From: Acidobacteriota bacterium
GTDB taxonomy: Bacteria; Acidobacteriota; Thermoanaerobaculia; Multivoradales; Multivoraceae
Reading direction: 5' to 3'
Length of the DNA stretch: 64,000 nucleotides
Assembly (NCBI GenBank): GCA_026707545.1
Contig: JAPOWR010000001.1
Span: forward strand, 2,013,778 to 2,077,777
Made by a program: the position numbers and the translations under genes
The notes under the pieces: model-generated
Told to the model about the DNA's origin: nothing
What the model saw: the letters and a program-made list of their open reading frames with translations, nothing else
The model's database searches: none
Part shown: positions 8,154-17,280 of the stretch, piece after piece
Layout of the letters: the number at the start of each line of letters is the position of its first letter
Numbering within the stretch: position 1 is the first letter of the stretch

Positions 8154-9422
8154 ATGCCCCCGACGGCACACATGAACGGAAAGCCACCGCGTCAGTTGAC
8201 CGTGCTTCCTGCCACTCTGGCCGCGACGGCGGCCTTGCTCTTGACCGACGCATGCACGCACCCCATCGAGGAGGACAGCCAAAGCCCAGAGGACTTCATT
8301 ACCGCGGCTTTCGCGGACATCGGTCCCGACTGGGGAGTCGTCCAGAAGTTCCTGGACTGGCACCAGGCAAGCACTGCCGACGACCACGAAACGTCCAGGC
8401 CAGATCCATCCGAGGACCCGAGCATCCAGCCGGCAGTGGCTGCCGCCAGGGCGATCATCGATCAGAACGGTAACCACGAGAAGACCGTCGAGGCCGCGCA
8501 GTTCCTCGCCAACCTGCTCAGCTTTCAGGAAGCAGCGGTCTTCATTCCCGGAAACGATCGGCACGTCGACGCAGGTGCGAGGGCCTTGCTTGCCCACGCT
8601 CCCCACTACGAGGAGTGGCCGCAGGTGCTGCTTCAGATACACCGCGTCGGTGAACTCATCGCGCGGATCCGCTCCACTCCCCCCGCTACCCATGGCTTCC
8701 TTCAGAAAGCGGCTTCCGAGGCCAGCGATCCAGTGCTGCAGTCCGCGGCCCGGTACTTCCTGGCAGATGAACTCATGAGGTCAGCCAACGACCTCTCGCT
8801 GTCGCCAGAGCACCGGGAAGACCGGCGACGCCGCGCGCTCACAATGGCGACCGGCCTGATGTGGGGTGTGGAACGCGAAGAGTTCCTTGTACCGGCGTTC
8901 GGCGACTCGACGAGCCGGACGTTCGCGGATGCCGAGGCCGACCTGGTGCACCGCATACACCACGCAACCGTGGGAGGCACGCTTCCCGACCTGACCGGTA
9001 CCCGCTTCGACGGCGTTCACGAAAGCCTGAACGCCTACCAGGGGAGGGTCCTTCTACTCGATTTCTGGGCCACCTGGTGCGGGCCCTGCCTGGCAGCCCT
9101 GCCGGATCTGCGCGAACTGGTCGCCCGCCTGCCGGCCGATCGGTTCGCCCTCCTCGCGATCAGCGTTGACGCTGATCTTGAAACGGCTACAGCGTTCTTC
9201 AAAGAAGACCACGTCATCGAACTCCTCAACAAGCAGCCCGTGCCCTGGGCAAACTGGTATGCCGGCGTGGGCAGCGCGATCCAGTGGCGGCTCGCCGTGG
9301 ACGCGTTCCCTACGTACGTGCTTGCCGACCACGGAGGTCGGATTCTCGCCAGAACGCACGAACTCTCCGAGGAGTTCATCGCGCTGATCGACGAGGCTGT
9401 CCGGGCGATCGAAACGGGCTGA
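8154..9422 (+). CDS. TlpA-like thioredoxin-fold lipoprotein
   Basis: The product has 422 residues. A hydrophobic N-terminal segment ends in LLLTDAC, a plausible though imperfect lipobox, which suggests anchoring in the cell envelope. Residues of about 60-270 are helical-looking and unassigned. The last 140 residues form a TlpA/AhpC-type thioredoxin domain with LLLDFWATWCGPC, the redox pair being C309 and C312, followed by LLAISVDAD and the cis-Pro region DAFPTYVL. The ATG at 8154 is preferred because a TAGACT hexamer ends 7 bases upstream; an ATG at 8172 would shorten the signal peptide. Proteins of this type reduce disulfides in the periplasm, often for cytochrome maturation or nutrient-stress responses. 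No cytochrome gene is nearby, so the partner is unknown. Confidence 0.88.
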   Translation: MPPTAHMNGKPPRQLTVLPATLAATAALLLTDACTHPIEEDSQSPEDFITAAFADIGPDWGVVQKFLDWHQASTADDHETSRPDPSEDPSIQPAVAAARAIIDQNGNHEKTVEAAQFLANLLSFQEAAVFIPGNDRHVDAGARALLAHAPHYEEWPQVLLQIHRVGELIARIRSTPPATHGFLQKAASEASDPVLQSAARYFLADELMRSANDLSLSPEHREDRRRRALTMATGLMWGVEREEFLVPAFGDSTSRTFADAEADLVHRIHHATVGGTLPDLTGTRFDGVHESLNAYQGRVLLLDFWATWCGPCLAALPDLRELVARLPADRFALLAISVDADLETATAFFKEDHVIELLNKQPVPWANWYAGVGSAIQWRLAVDAFPTYVLADHGGRILARTHELSEEFIALIDEAVRAIETG

Positions 9423-9515
9423 GTTCGGTATCCCTCCGCTTCGTCATGTCGCCAAACGGCTCGGCGTATGCTCACGCGCCAACGCAGGGCCAAACACGAC
9501 CCGGAGATTCCGCCC

Positions 9516-10280
9516 ATGCCCATCCTCGACTTCAGCCTCACCGACCAGATCGCACTCGTCACCGGCGCCTCGCGCGGCATCGGGGAGGCGATCGCCCGCG
9601 GCTTCGCCGAGCAGGGCGCGACCGTGATCCTCGCGTCGCGGAAACAGGAAGGGCTCGACCAGGTCGCCGAGTCGATCGAGGCCGACGGCGGGAAGGCGGT
9701 GCCGATCGCCTGCCACGCGGGCAACGTGGAGCAGATAGCGAGTCTGTTCGAACGCATCGAGAGTGAGTTCGGCCGGCTCGACATCCTCGTCAACAACGCG
9801 GCGACGAATCCCTACTTCGGGCCGGCAATCGAGATGCCGGAGTGGGCCTTCGACAAGACCCTGGAAGTGAATCTGAAAGGCTACTTCGTCCACATTCAGC
9901 AGGCGGCTCGGCTGATGAAGAAGCAGGGTTCGGGCAACGTGATCAGCGTCGCCTCGATCGCCGGCCTGCGCCCCGGTCCGAACGAGCTGACCTACGCGCT
10001 GACCAAGGCGGCGGTGCTCAACATGACCCGCGGCTGGGCCAAGGAGCTCGGTCGGTACGGCATCCGGGTCAACGCGATCGCGCCTGGAGTGGTCGAGACG
10101 TTCTTTGCCAGTGTCCTCGTCGACACGGAGGAGAAGCGGCAGGCGATCGCCAGTCGCACCCCGGTGGGCCGCCACGCCCAGCCGAACGAGATCGCCGGCG
10201 CCGCCGTGTTCCTCGCCTCGAAGATGGGCAGCTACGTGACCGGCGCGACGATCGTCATGGACGGCGGCTCCTCGGCCTGA
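9516..10280 (+). CDS. SDR family oxidoreductase
   Basis: The product is a 254-residue classical short-chain dehydrogenase. It has the cofactor motif TGASRGIG at residues 16-23, NNAATNP after the fourth strand, the catalytic Ser in SVASIAG, Y160-x-x-x-K164 in YALTK, and the end motif TGATIVMDGG. The ATG at 9516 is preceded by GGAG at a 9-base spacing and begins just before the fold; an upstream in-frame ATG at 9468 would add 16 polar residues. The fold resembles DHRS4-like and 3-oxoacyl reductases, but the substrate cannot be fixed. A TATGCT hexamer at 9467-9472 could be its -10 box. It converges on the folate reductase gene with a 10-base gap. Confidence 0.92.
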   Translation: MPILDFSLTDQIALVTGASRGIGEAIARGFAEQGATVILASRKQEGLDQVAESIEADGGKAVPIACHAGNVEQIASLFERIESEFGRLDILVNNAATNPYFGPAIEMPEWAFDKTLEVNLKGYFVHIQQAARLMKKQGSGNVISVASIAGLRPGPNELTYALTKAAVLNMTRGWAKELGRYGIRVNAIAPGVVETFFASVLVDTEEKRQAIASRTPVGRHAQPNEIAGAAVFLASKMGSYVTGATIVMDGGSSA

Positions 10281-10290
10281 GTGGCCGACC

Positions 10291-12069
10291 TCAGAGTTCG
10301 GCGCGGCGGCGGTCGTGCGCGTCGGCGACTGCTTCGAGCAGGTTGCCGAGCAGGTCGCCGTCGACGTAGTCGTTGTCGACCACGTTGATCAGGAAGTACG
10401 TATCGTGGATGCTCTGGAGCAGGCGGCGTGATTCGCTGTCTTCGTCGTACACCGCCGCCCAGGAGGACAGCCACAGGTCGAAGGCTTCGTCCTTCCACAC
10501 CTCGAACGAGCGCGGATCGACGATCGTCGGCTGGCGGATCTCCTCACCCGGGAACACACCCCAGGTCACCGCGTTGACCGAGTCGCAGTTGCTGTGGGCC
10601 GTGCCGGACCGGTCGATCGCGTGATACGTCACGCTCGGCTTGCCGTCCAATGCCGCGAGAAGCGACGGCACCTGCTCCGGCGCCACGAAGAACTCCAGGT
10701 ACGCCTTCTGGTACACGCGGCCTCCTGCGCCGCCCCAGCCGACGGCCGGATCGTCGGACGGAGCGCCGTTCACCCGCGGCTGCGAGTTGATCGTGAGCAG
10801 CCCAGCCAGGTTCAGCCGCACCAGGGCGTTGCGTAGCGGTTCGCTCTCCAGGTCCAGCGGCCAGTCGTACCAGGGGATCCCGTCGACGTCCCCGCGGCAG
10901 AACCCCGCGAACACCTCGCGCACCTGGTCGATTGAGTGCAGCTCGCGGCCCCAACGCTCGCGGGCGACATCGGCCTTGATCGGGCGAAACGCGAGGTGGT
11001 GATCGCCGAGATCGCCGAACGCGGGTGAACCGGCATCGCCCCAGCGCCCGTTCGGAAACTCGTCCCAGGCTAACGTCCGGGCGAGGTAGCTCTTCGGCCG
11101 GTTGGCCCAGAAGATCGGACGGACGTCCTCCTTGGGGCGCCCGACGGCCGTCGCGCTCCGCCAGGGCAGCACCCGCTCGACACGCTCCGGCACGATGCCG
11201 AGCCGGTCCAGGATGACCTGCACCGATCGTTCGAGGTTCAAGGTGTAGAAGTGAAGACCGGGGGCACCGCCGTCCAGCAGGCGGCGGCAGATGTCCGTCA
11301 GCAGATCCTGGCCGTACTCGCGGACCGAGGCGTCGTGGAACCGGCGCGCCTCGATCTCGTTGACGATCTCGGGCGGCGCGCTGGCGCCAAAGCCAGTGAT
11401 GCGCTGAAAGGACTGGTAGCCGTTGATGGGCGCCAGTCCGGGAACGATCGGACAAGCGATTCCTCGTTCCCGGCAATCCTCCAGGAAGCGGAAGTACAGC
11501 TCCGGTTCGTAGAACATCTGCGTGATCACGAAATCGGCGCCGGTCTCGACCTTGGCGGCCAGATGGTCGAGATCCCGCTCCCGGCTAGGAGCCTCCGGGT
11601 GGCCTTCCGGGTAGCCGCCGACGCAGATCCCGAAGTGATCTCCATGCTCTTCACGGATGAAGCGCACGAGGTCCGAGGCGTACGAAAAGCCGTCGGCGAT
11701 CGGCGACCAGGCGCCACGGCCGCGGGGCGGATCCCCCCGCAGCGCGAGGATGTTGCCGATGCCGCGGGCGCGGCAGTCGTCCAGCACCGCCGCGATCCGG
11801 CGCCGGGGCATGTTGGTACAGGTCAGGTGCATCATCGTTTCGAGGCCGAGCACGTTCTCGATCGTGTTCGCCAACTCGAACGTCAGTTCCGCCGTGCTGC
11901 CGCCGGCGCCCCAGGTCACGTCGACGAACGCCGGCTCCAGCCGCCCCATGCGCTCGATGCGCGCGTAGAGGTTCTCGATCCCGGTCTCCGTCTTCGGCGG
12001 GAAGTACTCGAAGGAGTAGAACGGCCGTCCTTCCGAGATCGCGGAGCGCAGCTTGTTGATCAGCTTCAC
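10291..12069 (-). CDS. metF: Methylenetetrahydrofolate reductase, eukaryotic-type two-domain
   Basis: The 592-residue enzyme is predicted to reduce 5,10-methylene-THF to 5-methyl-THF with FAD, supplying methyl groups for methionine synthesis. Residues of about 15-290 are the catalytic barrel: the general acid is E21 in FYSFEYFPP, followed by ALRGDPP, GYPEGHPEA, FVITQMFYE and GLHFYTLN. Bacterial MetF normally stops near residue 295. Here a linker and a second domain of about 275 residues follow, matching from memory the human S-adenosylmethionine-binding regulatory domain: DVRPIFWANRPKSY, WDEFPNGRWG, LTINSQPRVNG, VYQKAYLEFF, AVTWGVFPG and IHDTYFLINVVDND. The GTG at 12069 lies 13 bases after the exonuclease stop and directly precedes the homology. 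The phosphorylated Ser-rich N-terminus of the human enzyme is absent. Feedback inhibition by S-adenosylmethionine is inferred from the domain. Confidence 0.95.
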   Translation of the reverse strand: MKLINKLRSAISEGRPFYSFEYFPPKTETGIENLYARIERMGRLEPAFVDVTWGAGGSTAELTFELANTIENVLGLETMMHLTCTNMPRRRIAAVLDDCRARGIGNILALRGDPPRGRGAWSPIADGFSYASDLVRFIREEHGDHFGICVGGYPEGHPEAPSRERDLDHLAAKVETGADFVITQMFYEPELYFRFLEDCRERGIACPIVPGLAPINGYQSFQRITGFGASAPPEIVNEIEARRFHDASVREYGQDLLTDICRRLLDGGAPGLHFYTLNLERSVQVILDRLGIVPERVERVLPWRSATAVGRPKEDVRPIFWANRPKSYLARTLAWDEFPNGRWGDAGSPAFGDLGDHHLAFRPIKADVARERWGRELHSIDQVREVFAGFCRGDVDGIPWYDWPLDLESEPLRNALVRLNLAGLLTINSQPRVNGAPSDDPAVGWGGAGGRVYQKAYLEFFVAPEQVPSLLAALDGKPSVTYHAIDRSGTAHSNCDSVNAVTWGVFPGEEIRQPTIVDPRSFEVWKDEAFDLWLSSWAAVYDEDSESRRLLQSIHDTYFLINVVDNDYVDGDLLGNLLEAVADAHDRRRAEL

Positions 12070-12082
12070 AACGAAGCGGATC

Positions 12083-12970
12083 CTACGCCGACTCGCTGGC
12101 CACCCGCTCCGCCTGCCGCACGAGACCGGGAGCCCGGAGCCGCTCCTCCATCGCCGCCAATCCCGGACCGGCGCCCCGCCATCGGAGTTCATCCACCGAC
12201 CCGCTGACCGGCGCGTCGCGCACCAGGGTGGCAAGCTCGCGGAAGAGTTCCGCCGCTTCCCGCTCCTCGCGCAGCGTCGCGGCCAGACGGTCCCGTCCCC
12301 GCACCTTGACGGCCCACTTCCACGGCTCGTTCGGTATCTCCTCCAGGTGGACATAGTGCGCCAGCACGGTCGCAGCCGACTTGGCGCCCCAGCCTCGCAG
12401 TCCCGGAAAACCGTCGGCGCTGTCCCCGACCAGGGCGAGGTAGTCCGGGATCGACTCCGGCTCCACACCGAACTTCTCCCGGATGCCGTCGGCGTCCCAG
12501 CGCAGGCCGCGGCGACGGTCGACCTGTACGACCCGGCCGCCACGGCCGGAGTCGACGCACTGCGCCAGGTCCTTGTCGGGCGTGCAGATGCGGACCTCGA
12601 CCACCCGTTCGTCGGCGGCAGCCATCGCGGCGCCGCTGGCCATTCCGTCGTCCGCTTCGTGCTCCACCATTGGCCAGACGGTCACCCCGAGCGCGTCCAG
12701 CGCCTCCTCGAGCAACGGGAACTGGGCCAGAAGCTCCGGGTCGATCCCCTCGCCGGTCTTGTAGCCGGGCCAGAGGTCGTTGCGAAACGACTCGATCACG
12801 TGGTCCGTCGCCACGGCGACGTGGGTCGCGCCGTCGCGAAACATGCCGAGCACCGAGAACACGACCCCGCGCACCGCGCCGACCTCGACCCCTTCGTCGT
12901 TCCGGTAGCTCGGGGCTCCGAAGTGATGGCGGAAGAGCTCGTAGGTGCCGTCGATCAGGTGGACATACAT
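12083..12970 (-). CDS. 5'-3' exonuclease, FEN/PIN-like fold
   Basis: The product has 295 residues and resembles the stand-alone 5'-3' exonuclease domain of bacterial DNA polymerase I. Acidic metal ligands occur in the expected order: D7 (VHLIDGTYELF), D56 (VATDHV), E103/E105 with D107 and D108 (VEHEADDG), D132 and D134 (TPDKDLAQ), then D183 and D186 in GDSADGFPG. This last stretch opens the helix-three-turn-helix DNA-binding loop (GLRGWGAKSA). Such proteins remove RNA primers and 5' flaps. No polymerase domain is attached. The methylenetetrahydrofolate reductase follows 13 bases downstream, probably on the same mRNA; no functional link is known. The start faces the divergent serine hydrolase gene 36 bases away. 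Confidence 0.92.
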   Translation of the reverse strand: MYVHLIDGTYELFRHHFGAPSYRNDEGVEVGAVRGVVFSVLGMFRDGATHVAVATDHVIESFRNDLWPGYKTGEGIDPELLAQFPLLEEALDALGVTVWPMVEHEADDGMASGAAMAAADERVVEVRICTPDKDLAQCVDSGRGGRVVQVDRRRGLRWDADGIREKFGVEPESIPDYLALVGDSADGFPGLRGWGAKSAATVLAHYVHLEEIPNEPWKWAVKVRGRDRLAATLREEREAAELFRELATLVRDAPVSGSVDELRWRGAGPGLAAMEERLRAPGLVRQAERVASESA

Positions 12971-12992
12971 GAGCGCGCCGCCGCGGGCAAGC

Positions 12993-12998
12993 TACCAT
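12993..12998 (+). promoter_or_regulatory. Leaderless-type -10 box (TACCAT) for the serine hydrolase
   Basis: TACCAT ends 8 bases before the ATG at 13007 and there is no Shine-Dalgarno between them. It lies in the 36-base gap between two divergent genes, so the exonuclease promoter must overlap it or lie inside the opposite gene. Confidence 0.5.
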
Positions 12999-13006
12999 CA
13001 GCCGCC

Positions 13007-14788
13007 ATGGCCGCTACCTCTCCCCTGCTCGTGCTCGCCTTCGCGGTGAGCGCGGCGGTGCCGGCGACGGCCGCGAACCTGCCCGGCGACCCTCTGACCG
13101 GTTCCGGTGACGTGGCGCGGACCCTGCTGCCGCCGGCGCAACTGCAGGCAGGCGAACTCCCGTCGCCGGTCGACAACGCGGCCTTCGCGCTGCCGGAGAA
13201 CGCAGCGCCTCCACGCCACGAGATGCGGGGGACGTTGCAGTTGTTCGGCGGCGGCCCGTCTTCGTGGACCGTCCACCATGACTTCCACTCACGAGCCCAC
13301 GAGCCGCCGGTCGTCGCCGCCCTGCGCCGTGTTCCGCGGCTCGACCTCGTCCTCACGCAGAGCGGCTCCCACCTGATCCCGGCGAACCGTGCCCTCCGCT
13401 TTACCGGTGACGCCTACTGGAACGCGATCGTCGGCGCGGGACGCATCTGGAGCGAGCGCGGAGACGGCGGCAGCAGCCGGGCGTCGCTGCCGATCACTCT
13501 GGTCGAGCGCAACCAGAACTGCGCGTACCACGGCGTCGTGACCTTTCTCTTCGACGGCAGCGGAACCTCGCCCGCCGCCTTCCAGGTGACCCAGGAGACC
13601 TGCAAGTACTTCAAGTTCGATCTGTGGGGCGCCGGCCCCTCACGCTACACGGCCGGCGAAGCGACGCAATCCGACGCGGTCGCCGCCGCCTATGCGGCGG
13701 AACTCAGGGCCCGGATACCCGTGCGACCGATCGACGAGATCCGAAACGACCACCCACGCTCCCAGGTCTACCCGCAGTCGTTCGGCGCCGGCATGGACCG
13801 CGAGCACCTGACCGCCTACGGCGTCGCCTTCGGGGGTGTCCACTACGCGGGGCCCGTCCGCACGCGCCATGGCGACTACCCCTACCCGGATCAGATCCGC
13901 CTGCCCTCCTACTCGACCGCGAAGACCGCCTTCGCCGCGGTGTCCCTGATGCGGCTCGCACAGCTCCACGGTGAGGAGGTGGCGCAGTTGCTCCTCCGGA
14001 ACTACCTGCCGAAACCGCCGAAGGACGCCTGGCAGGACGTGACCTTCGAGCACGCCCTGGACATGGCCACTGGCCACTACTGGGATCCCGCCGACCAGGA
14101 GGACGAGAAGGACACGACGACCGAACTGAACTTCTTCGTCGTGGAGAACCAGAACCGCAGACTCCGAGGGGCCCTGGCCTACACCAGAAAGGAGCCGCCC
14201 GGCCGGCGCTGGGTGTACCACACGACGGACACGTACCTGCTCACGTACGCGATGACCGAGTACCTCGGCCGTCTGGTCGGCGCCACGAAGAAAGAGCCCG
14301 CCGACCTGCTGGCCTTCATCGCCGACGAGGTCTATCGGCCCCTGGGGCTGTCGGCGGGCGCGCTTCAGGCCGTGCGCACCGACAATCGGGCCGACGGCCG
14401 GCCCTTCGGCGGCTACGGCATGTTCTGGACGCCGGACGACATCCTCAAGATCGCCAACCTGCTGAACGCGAATCGCGGCCGGATCGGTGACCGGCAGTTG
14501 CTTCATCCCGACCTGCTGGCCGCGGCCATGCAGGAGAACCCCAACGACCGCGGTCTAGACGCCGTCCACCAGACCAAGCCGAACAAGTACAACAACTCCG
14601 TCTGGTCCCGGCAGATCCAGGTCCCGGACGGGGGCACCGGCACGAAGGAGATCTGGGTGCGCCAGATGCTCGGCTACGGCGGCATCGGCGTCCTGATGCT
14701 CCCCAACGGGGCGGTCTTCTACTACTTCGGAGACGATGACGACCACGAGTGGCTGCGCTCGGCACGGGAGGCGTACAAGCTGAGATGA
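13007..14788 (+). CDS. Secreted serine hydrolase, beta-lactamase (class C/PBP-like) family
   Basis: The 593-residue protein starts with a signal peptide ending in VPATAANL. The first 280 residues form an extension without a recognised domain. A serine beta-lactamase-like domain follows: S303-x-x-K306 in PSYSTAKTAFA is the nucleophile and general base, YHTTDTYLL supplies the likely Tyr motif, and later segments (PLGLSAGALQAV, GGYGMFWTPDD) fit the class C/esterase type. Members act as esterases, carboxypeptidases or peptidases. The ATG at 13007 starts at the signal peptide and has a TACCAT hexamer 8 bases upstream. A much longer open frame reaches back to 12053, but that part is antisense to the exonuclease. 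The stop overlaps the next start as ATGA, so the two genes are translationally coupled. Confidence 0.88.
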   Translation: MAATSPLLVLAFAVSAAVPATAANLPGDPLTGSGDVARTLLPPAQLQAGELPSPVDNAAFALPENAAPPRHEMRGTLQLFGGGPSSWTVHHDFHSRAHEPPVVAALRRVPRLDLVLTQSGSHLIPANRALRFTGDAYWNAIVGAGRIWSERGDGGSSRASLPITLVERNQNCAYHGVVTFLFDGSGTSPAAFQVTQETCKYFKFDLWGAGPSRYTAGEATQSDAVAAAYAAELRARIPVRPIDEIRNDHPRSQVYPQSFGAGMDREHLTAYGVAFGGVHYAGPVRTRHGDYPYPDQIRLPSYSTAKTAFAAVSLMRLAQLHGEEVAQLLLRNYLPKPPKDAWQDVTFEHALDMATGHYWDPADQEDEKDTTTELNFFVVENQNRRLRGALAYTRKEPPGRRWVYHTTDTYLLTYAMTEYLGRLVGATKKEPADLLAFIADEVYRPLGLSAGALQAVRTDNRADGRPFGGYGMFWTPDDILKIANLLNANRGRIGDRQLLHPDLLAAAMQENPNDRGLDAVHQTKPNKYNNSVWSRQIQVPDGGTGTKEIWVRQMLGYGGIGVLMLPNGAVFYYFGDDDDHEWLRSAREAYKLR

Positions 14789-17226
14789 CGGATTCAGCGC
14801 GGGAGGGACTTGCGATAGAGGGACCGTTCAGCGGCTTCCGTGTGATCGAACTCGCCCAGGGCGTCGCGGGACCCTACTGCGGCAAGCTGCTGGCCGACCT
14901 CGGCGCCGACGTGATCAAGGTCGAACCGCCGGCCGGCGATCGAAGCCGCCGGGTGAAGGGCGCGGACCCCGCGAAGACCCCCGACCCGGAAGGCTCGCCG
15001 CTGTTCCTCTACTGCAACACGAGCAAGCGCGGCATCGTCCTCGACCTGGACGACGGCCGCGACCGAAAGACATTCGTCGAAATGCTCGGTGACGCCGCCG
15101 TCCTGATCACCGACCGCGAGCCGCCGGTACAGGCACCGGACGATTTGATCGTCGCCGCGGTCACACCGTACGGCCTCGAGGGCCCCAGGGCCGCCGCGCC
15201 CGCCGGGGAGTTGACGCTCGCCCACGGCGGCGGTCTCGTCAATCAGATGCCCGCCCGGTCACGCGACATCGACCGCGCCCCGGTGACCCTGGGCGGACAG
15301 CAGGCCGGTTACCACGGCGGCCTGGTGACGGCGCTCGCGGTCGCGGCGCTGCTCTACGAGCGCCGCCGCGGCGCCGCCGGCGGCCGGGTCGACGTGTCGA
15401 TCCAGGACGTGATGGTCAGCCTGGTCGCGCCGCTTCTCGCCAGCGCGCGCTACCACGAGACGACATGGTCGCGGGTACCGGACCGCCCGCCCGCGATGGG
15501 TCGTCTCGAGACCAGCGACGGTTACGTGATCCTCAACGCCTTCGACGACCACCACTTCGCGCTCTTCCGCGAACTGATGGGCTCTCCCTCCTGGTGCGAG
15601 GGGGACGAGTGGCTGGACATGGCCTACCGCAGCCACCACATGATGGAGATCGCACCCCACGTCGATGCCTGGGCGCTCGATCAGAAACGCGACGATCTCT
15701 ACCACCGCGCCGCGCAGCTCGGCATTCCGGTCGGTCCGATCCACGACGCCGCGGACGTCATGGCCTACCCGCAGTACGAGGCGCGCGACTACTTCACCGC
15801 CGTCGACCACCCCCGCACCGGAACCAAACGCTACGCCGGCTGGCCGTACCGGATGGGAGCCTCGAAGCCGCGGGTCTCCCGTGCGGCACCGCTCCTGGGT
15901 CAGCACACGGCGGAGATCCGGAGCGAACTGAACGGCGGAGGCTCCGCCGGGGCCGGAACGTCGATCACCTCGTCGGTTGCCGATGTGGCGACCGCCCCGG
16001 CGCCTCCTTCCCTGCCGCTCGAGGGCATCCGCGTCGCCGAGTTCGCCTGGGTCTGGGCCGGGCCCTACGCCGGCGTCCTGCTCTCGGCGCTGGGAGCCGA
16101 CGTGATCAAGGTCGAGGGGCCCAGACGTCTCGATCTGACCCGCCGCTCCGTCGTCTGGCCGCGATCGGACGAAGCGCCGCGGAAGATCGGCCCGGACGCC
16201 GGCATGGCGTTCAACACGATGAACCTGAACAAGCGTTCGCTGACGCTCGACCTCTCCCAGCGCGAAGGCCGCGAACTCGCCCTCCGCCTCGCCGCCGAGT
16301 GCGACGTGGTCTACGACAACATGCGGCCCGGCGCGATGGTCAAGCTCGGCCTCGACTACGAGAACCTCAGCCGGGCGAACCCCGAGCTGATCGTCGCTTC
16401 CTCGTCCGGCCGCGGCCACGGCGGCCCGGAAACCGAGTACCTGGGCTACGCGATGGTCCATCAGGGCGTCGCCGGCGGCGCGTACATCTCCGGCTACCCG
16501 GACGACCATCCGACCCACAGCGGCGGCGATGTCGACCTGATGAACGCGATCACGCTCGCGTTCTCGATCGTCGCGGCGCTGCATCACCGCCAACAGACCG
16601 GCGAGGGCCAGTTCATCGACTACTCCCAGTGCGAGGGCGTCAGCTCCATTCTCGGTGAGGTGCTCCTGGAGTACGAGATGACCGGCAGGATTCCCGAGCG
16701 CAACGGCAACGCGCACCGGAGTTCCGCCCCGCACAGTGTCTACCGCTGCTGGGGCATCGATCGCTGGCTCGCGATCGAGGTGCACAGCGACGACGAGTTC
16801 GGCCGCCTGGCGGGGACGATGGGCCAACCGGAGCTAGCCGAGGACGATCGCTTCGCCACCGGCGCGGCCAGGAAGCGGAACGAAGCCGAACTCGACGAGG
16901 TCGTCGGCGCCTGGACCCGGGAACGGGACCGCGACTGGATGGCCCGGGAACTCTGCGCCGCCGGCGTCGCCGCCGCGCCCTCGCGCGACGCCCGGGACCT
17001 CTACGCCGACTCGCACTTACGCGCCCGCGGCTCCTTCGTCACCGTCGAGCACCCGGAATGGGGCAACCTGGAACTCGTCGGGTCCCCGTTCCGCATCGAG
17101 GGCCGCGATCTCACACCGCGCCGCGCACCGCTCCTCGGCGAGCACACCGACGCGATCCTCGGCGACCTGCTCGGCTTGTCGAACGACGAGCTTGCCGACT
17201 ACCGGGCACGCGGTGTCGTCGGCTGA
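14785..17226 (+). CDS. Second tandem CaiB/BaiF CoA-transferase, one active half
   Basis: The 813-residue protein is built like the one at 5564-8038: two family III CoA-transferase domains, about residues 14-375 and 410-800, joined by a Ser/Ala/Gly-rich linker (385-410). Both halves begin with the typical G.RV.E.......GPY..........ADVIKVE pattern. The catalytic Asp is present in the C-terminal half at D584 (SGGDVDLMNA). It is replaced in the N-terminal half, where the aligned residue is Ala174 in LGGQQAGYHGG. The ATG at 14785 overlaps the upstream stop by 4 bases. The following alpha/beta hydrolase and amidase suggest a catabolic run that activates and cleaves organic acids or amides, but the substrate is not shown. 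Confidence 0.9.
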   Translation: MTDSAREGLAIEGPFSGFRVIELAQGVAGPYCGKLLADLGADVIKVEPPAGDRSRRVKGADPAKTPDPEGSPLFLYCNTSKRGIVLDLDDGRDRKTFVEMLGDAAVLITDREPPVQAPDDLIVAAVTPYGLEGPRAAAPAGELTLAHGGGLVNQMPARSRDIDRAPVTLGGQQAGYHGGLVTALAVAALLYERRRGAAGGRVDVSIQDVMVSLVAPLLASARYHETTWSRVPDRPPAMGRLETSDGYVILNAFDDHHFALFRELMGSPSWCEGDEWLDMAYRSHHMMEIAPHVDAWALDQKRDDLYHRAAQLGIPVGPIHDAADVMAYPQYEARDYFTAVDHPRTGTKRYAGWPYRMGASKPRVSRAAPLLGQHTAEIRSELNGGGSAGAGTSITSSVADVATAPAPPSLPLEGIRVAEFAWVWAGPYAGVLLSALGADVIKVEGPRRLDLTRRSVVWPRSDEAPRKIGPDAGMAFNTMNLNKRSLTLDLSQREGRELALRLAAECDVVYDNMRPGAMVKLGLDYENLSRANPELIVASSSGRGHGGPETEYLGYAMVHQGVAGGAYISGYPDDHPTHSGGDVDLMNAITLAFSIVAALHHRQQTGEGQFIDYSQCEGVSSILGEVLLEYEMTGRIPERNGNAHRSSAPHSVYRCWGIDRWLAIEVHSDDEFGRLAGTMGQPELAEDDRFATGAARKRNEAELDEVVGAWTRERDRDWMARELCAAGVAAAPSRDARDLYADSHLRARGSFVTVEHPEWGNLELVGSPFRIEGRDLTPRRAPLLGEHTDAILGDLLGLSNDELADYRARGVVG

Positions 17227-17280
17227 TCGCTACACTCTGCGTTCTCCATCCACAACCCGGTCCAACAAGGGAGGTCCGCT

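Noticed and set aside
8039-8173. ATG 8173 as start of the tandem CaiB/BaiF gene
   Set aside because: It would overlap the divergent TlpA-like start and its promoter and add about 45 residues that match nothing in the family.
12053-13006. Upstream extension of the serine hydrolase frame
   Set aside because: It is antisense to the exonuclease gene and has non-protein-like composition; the signal peptide begins at 13007.
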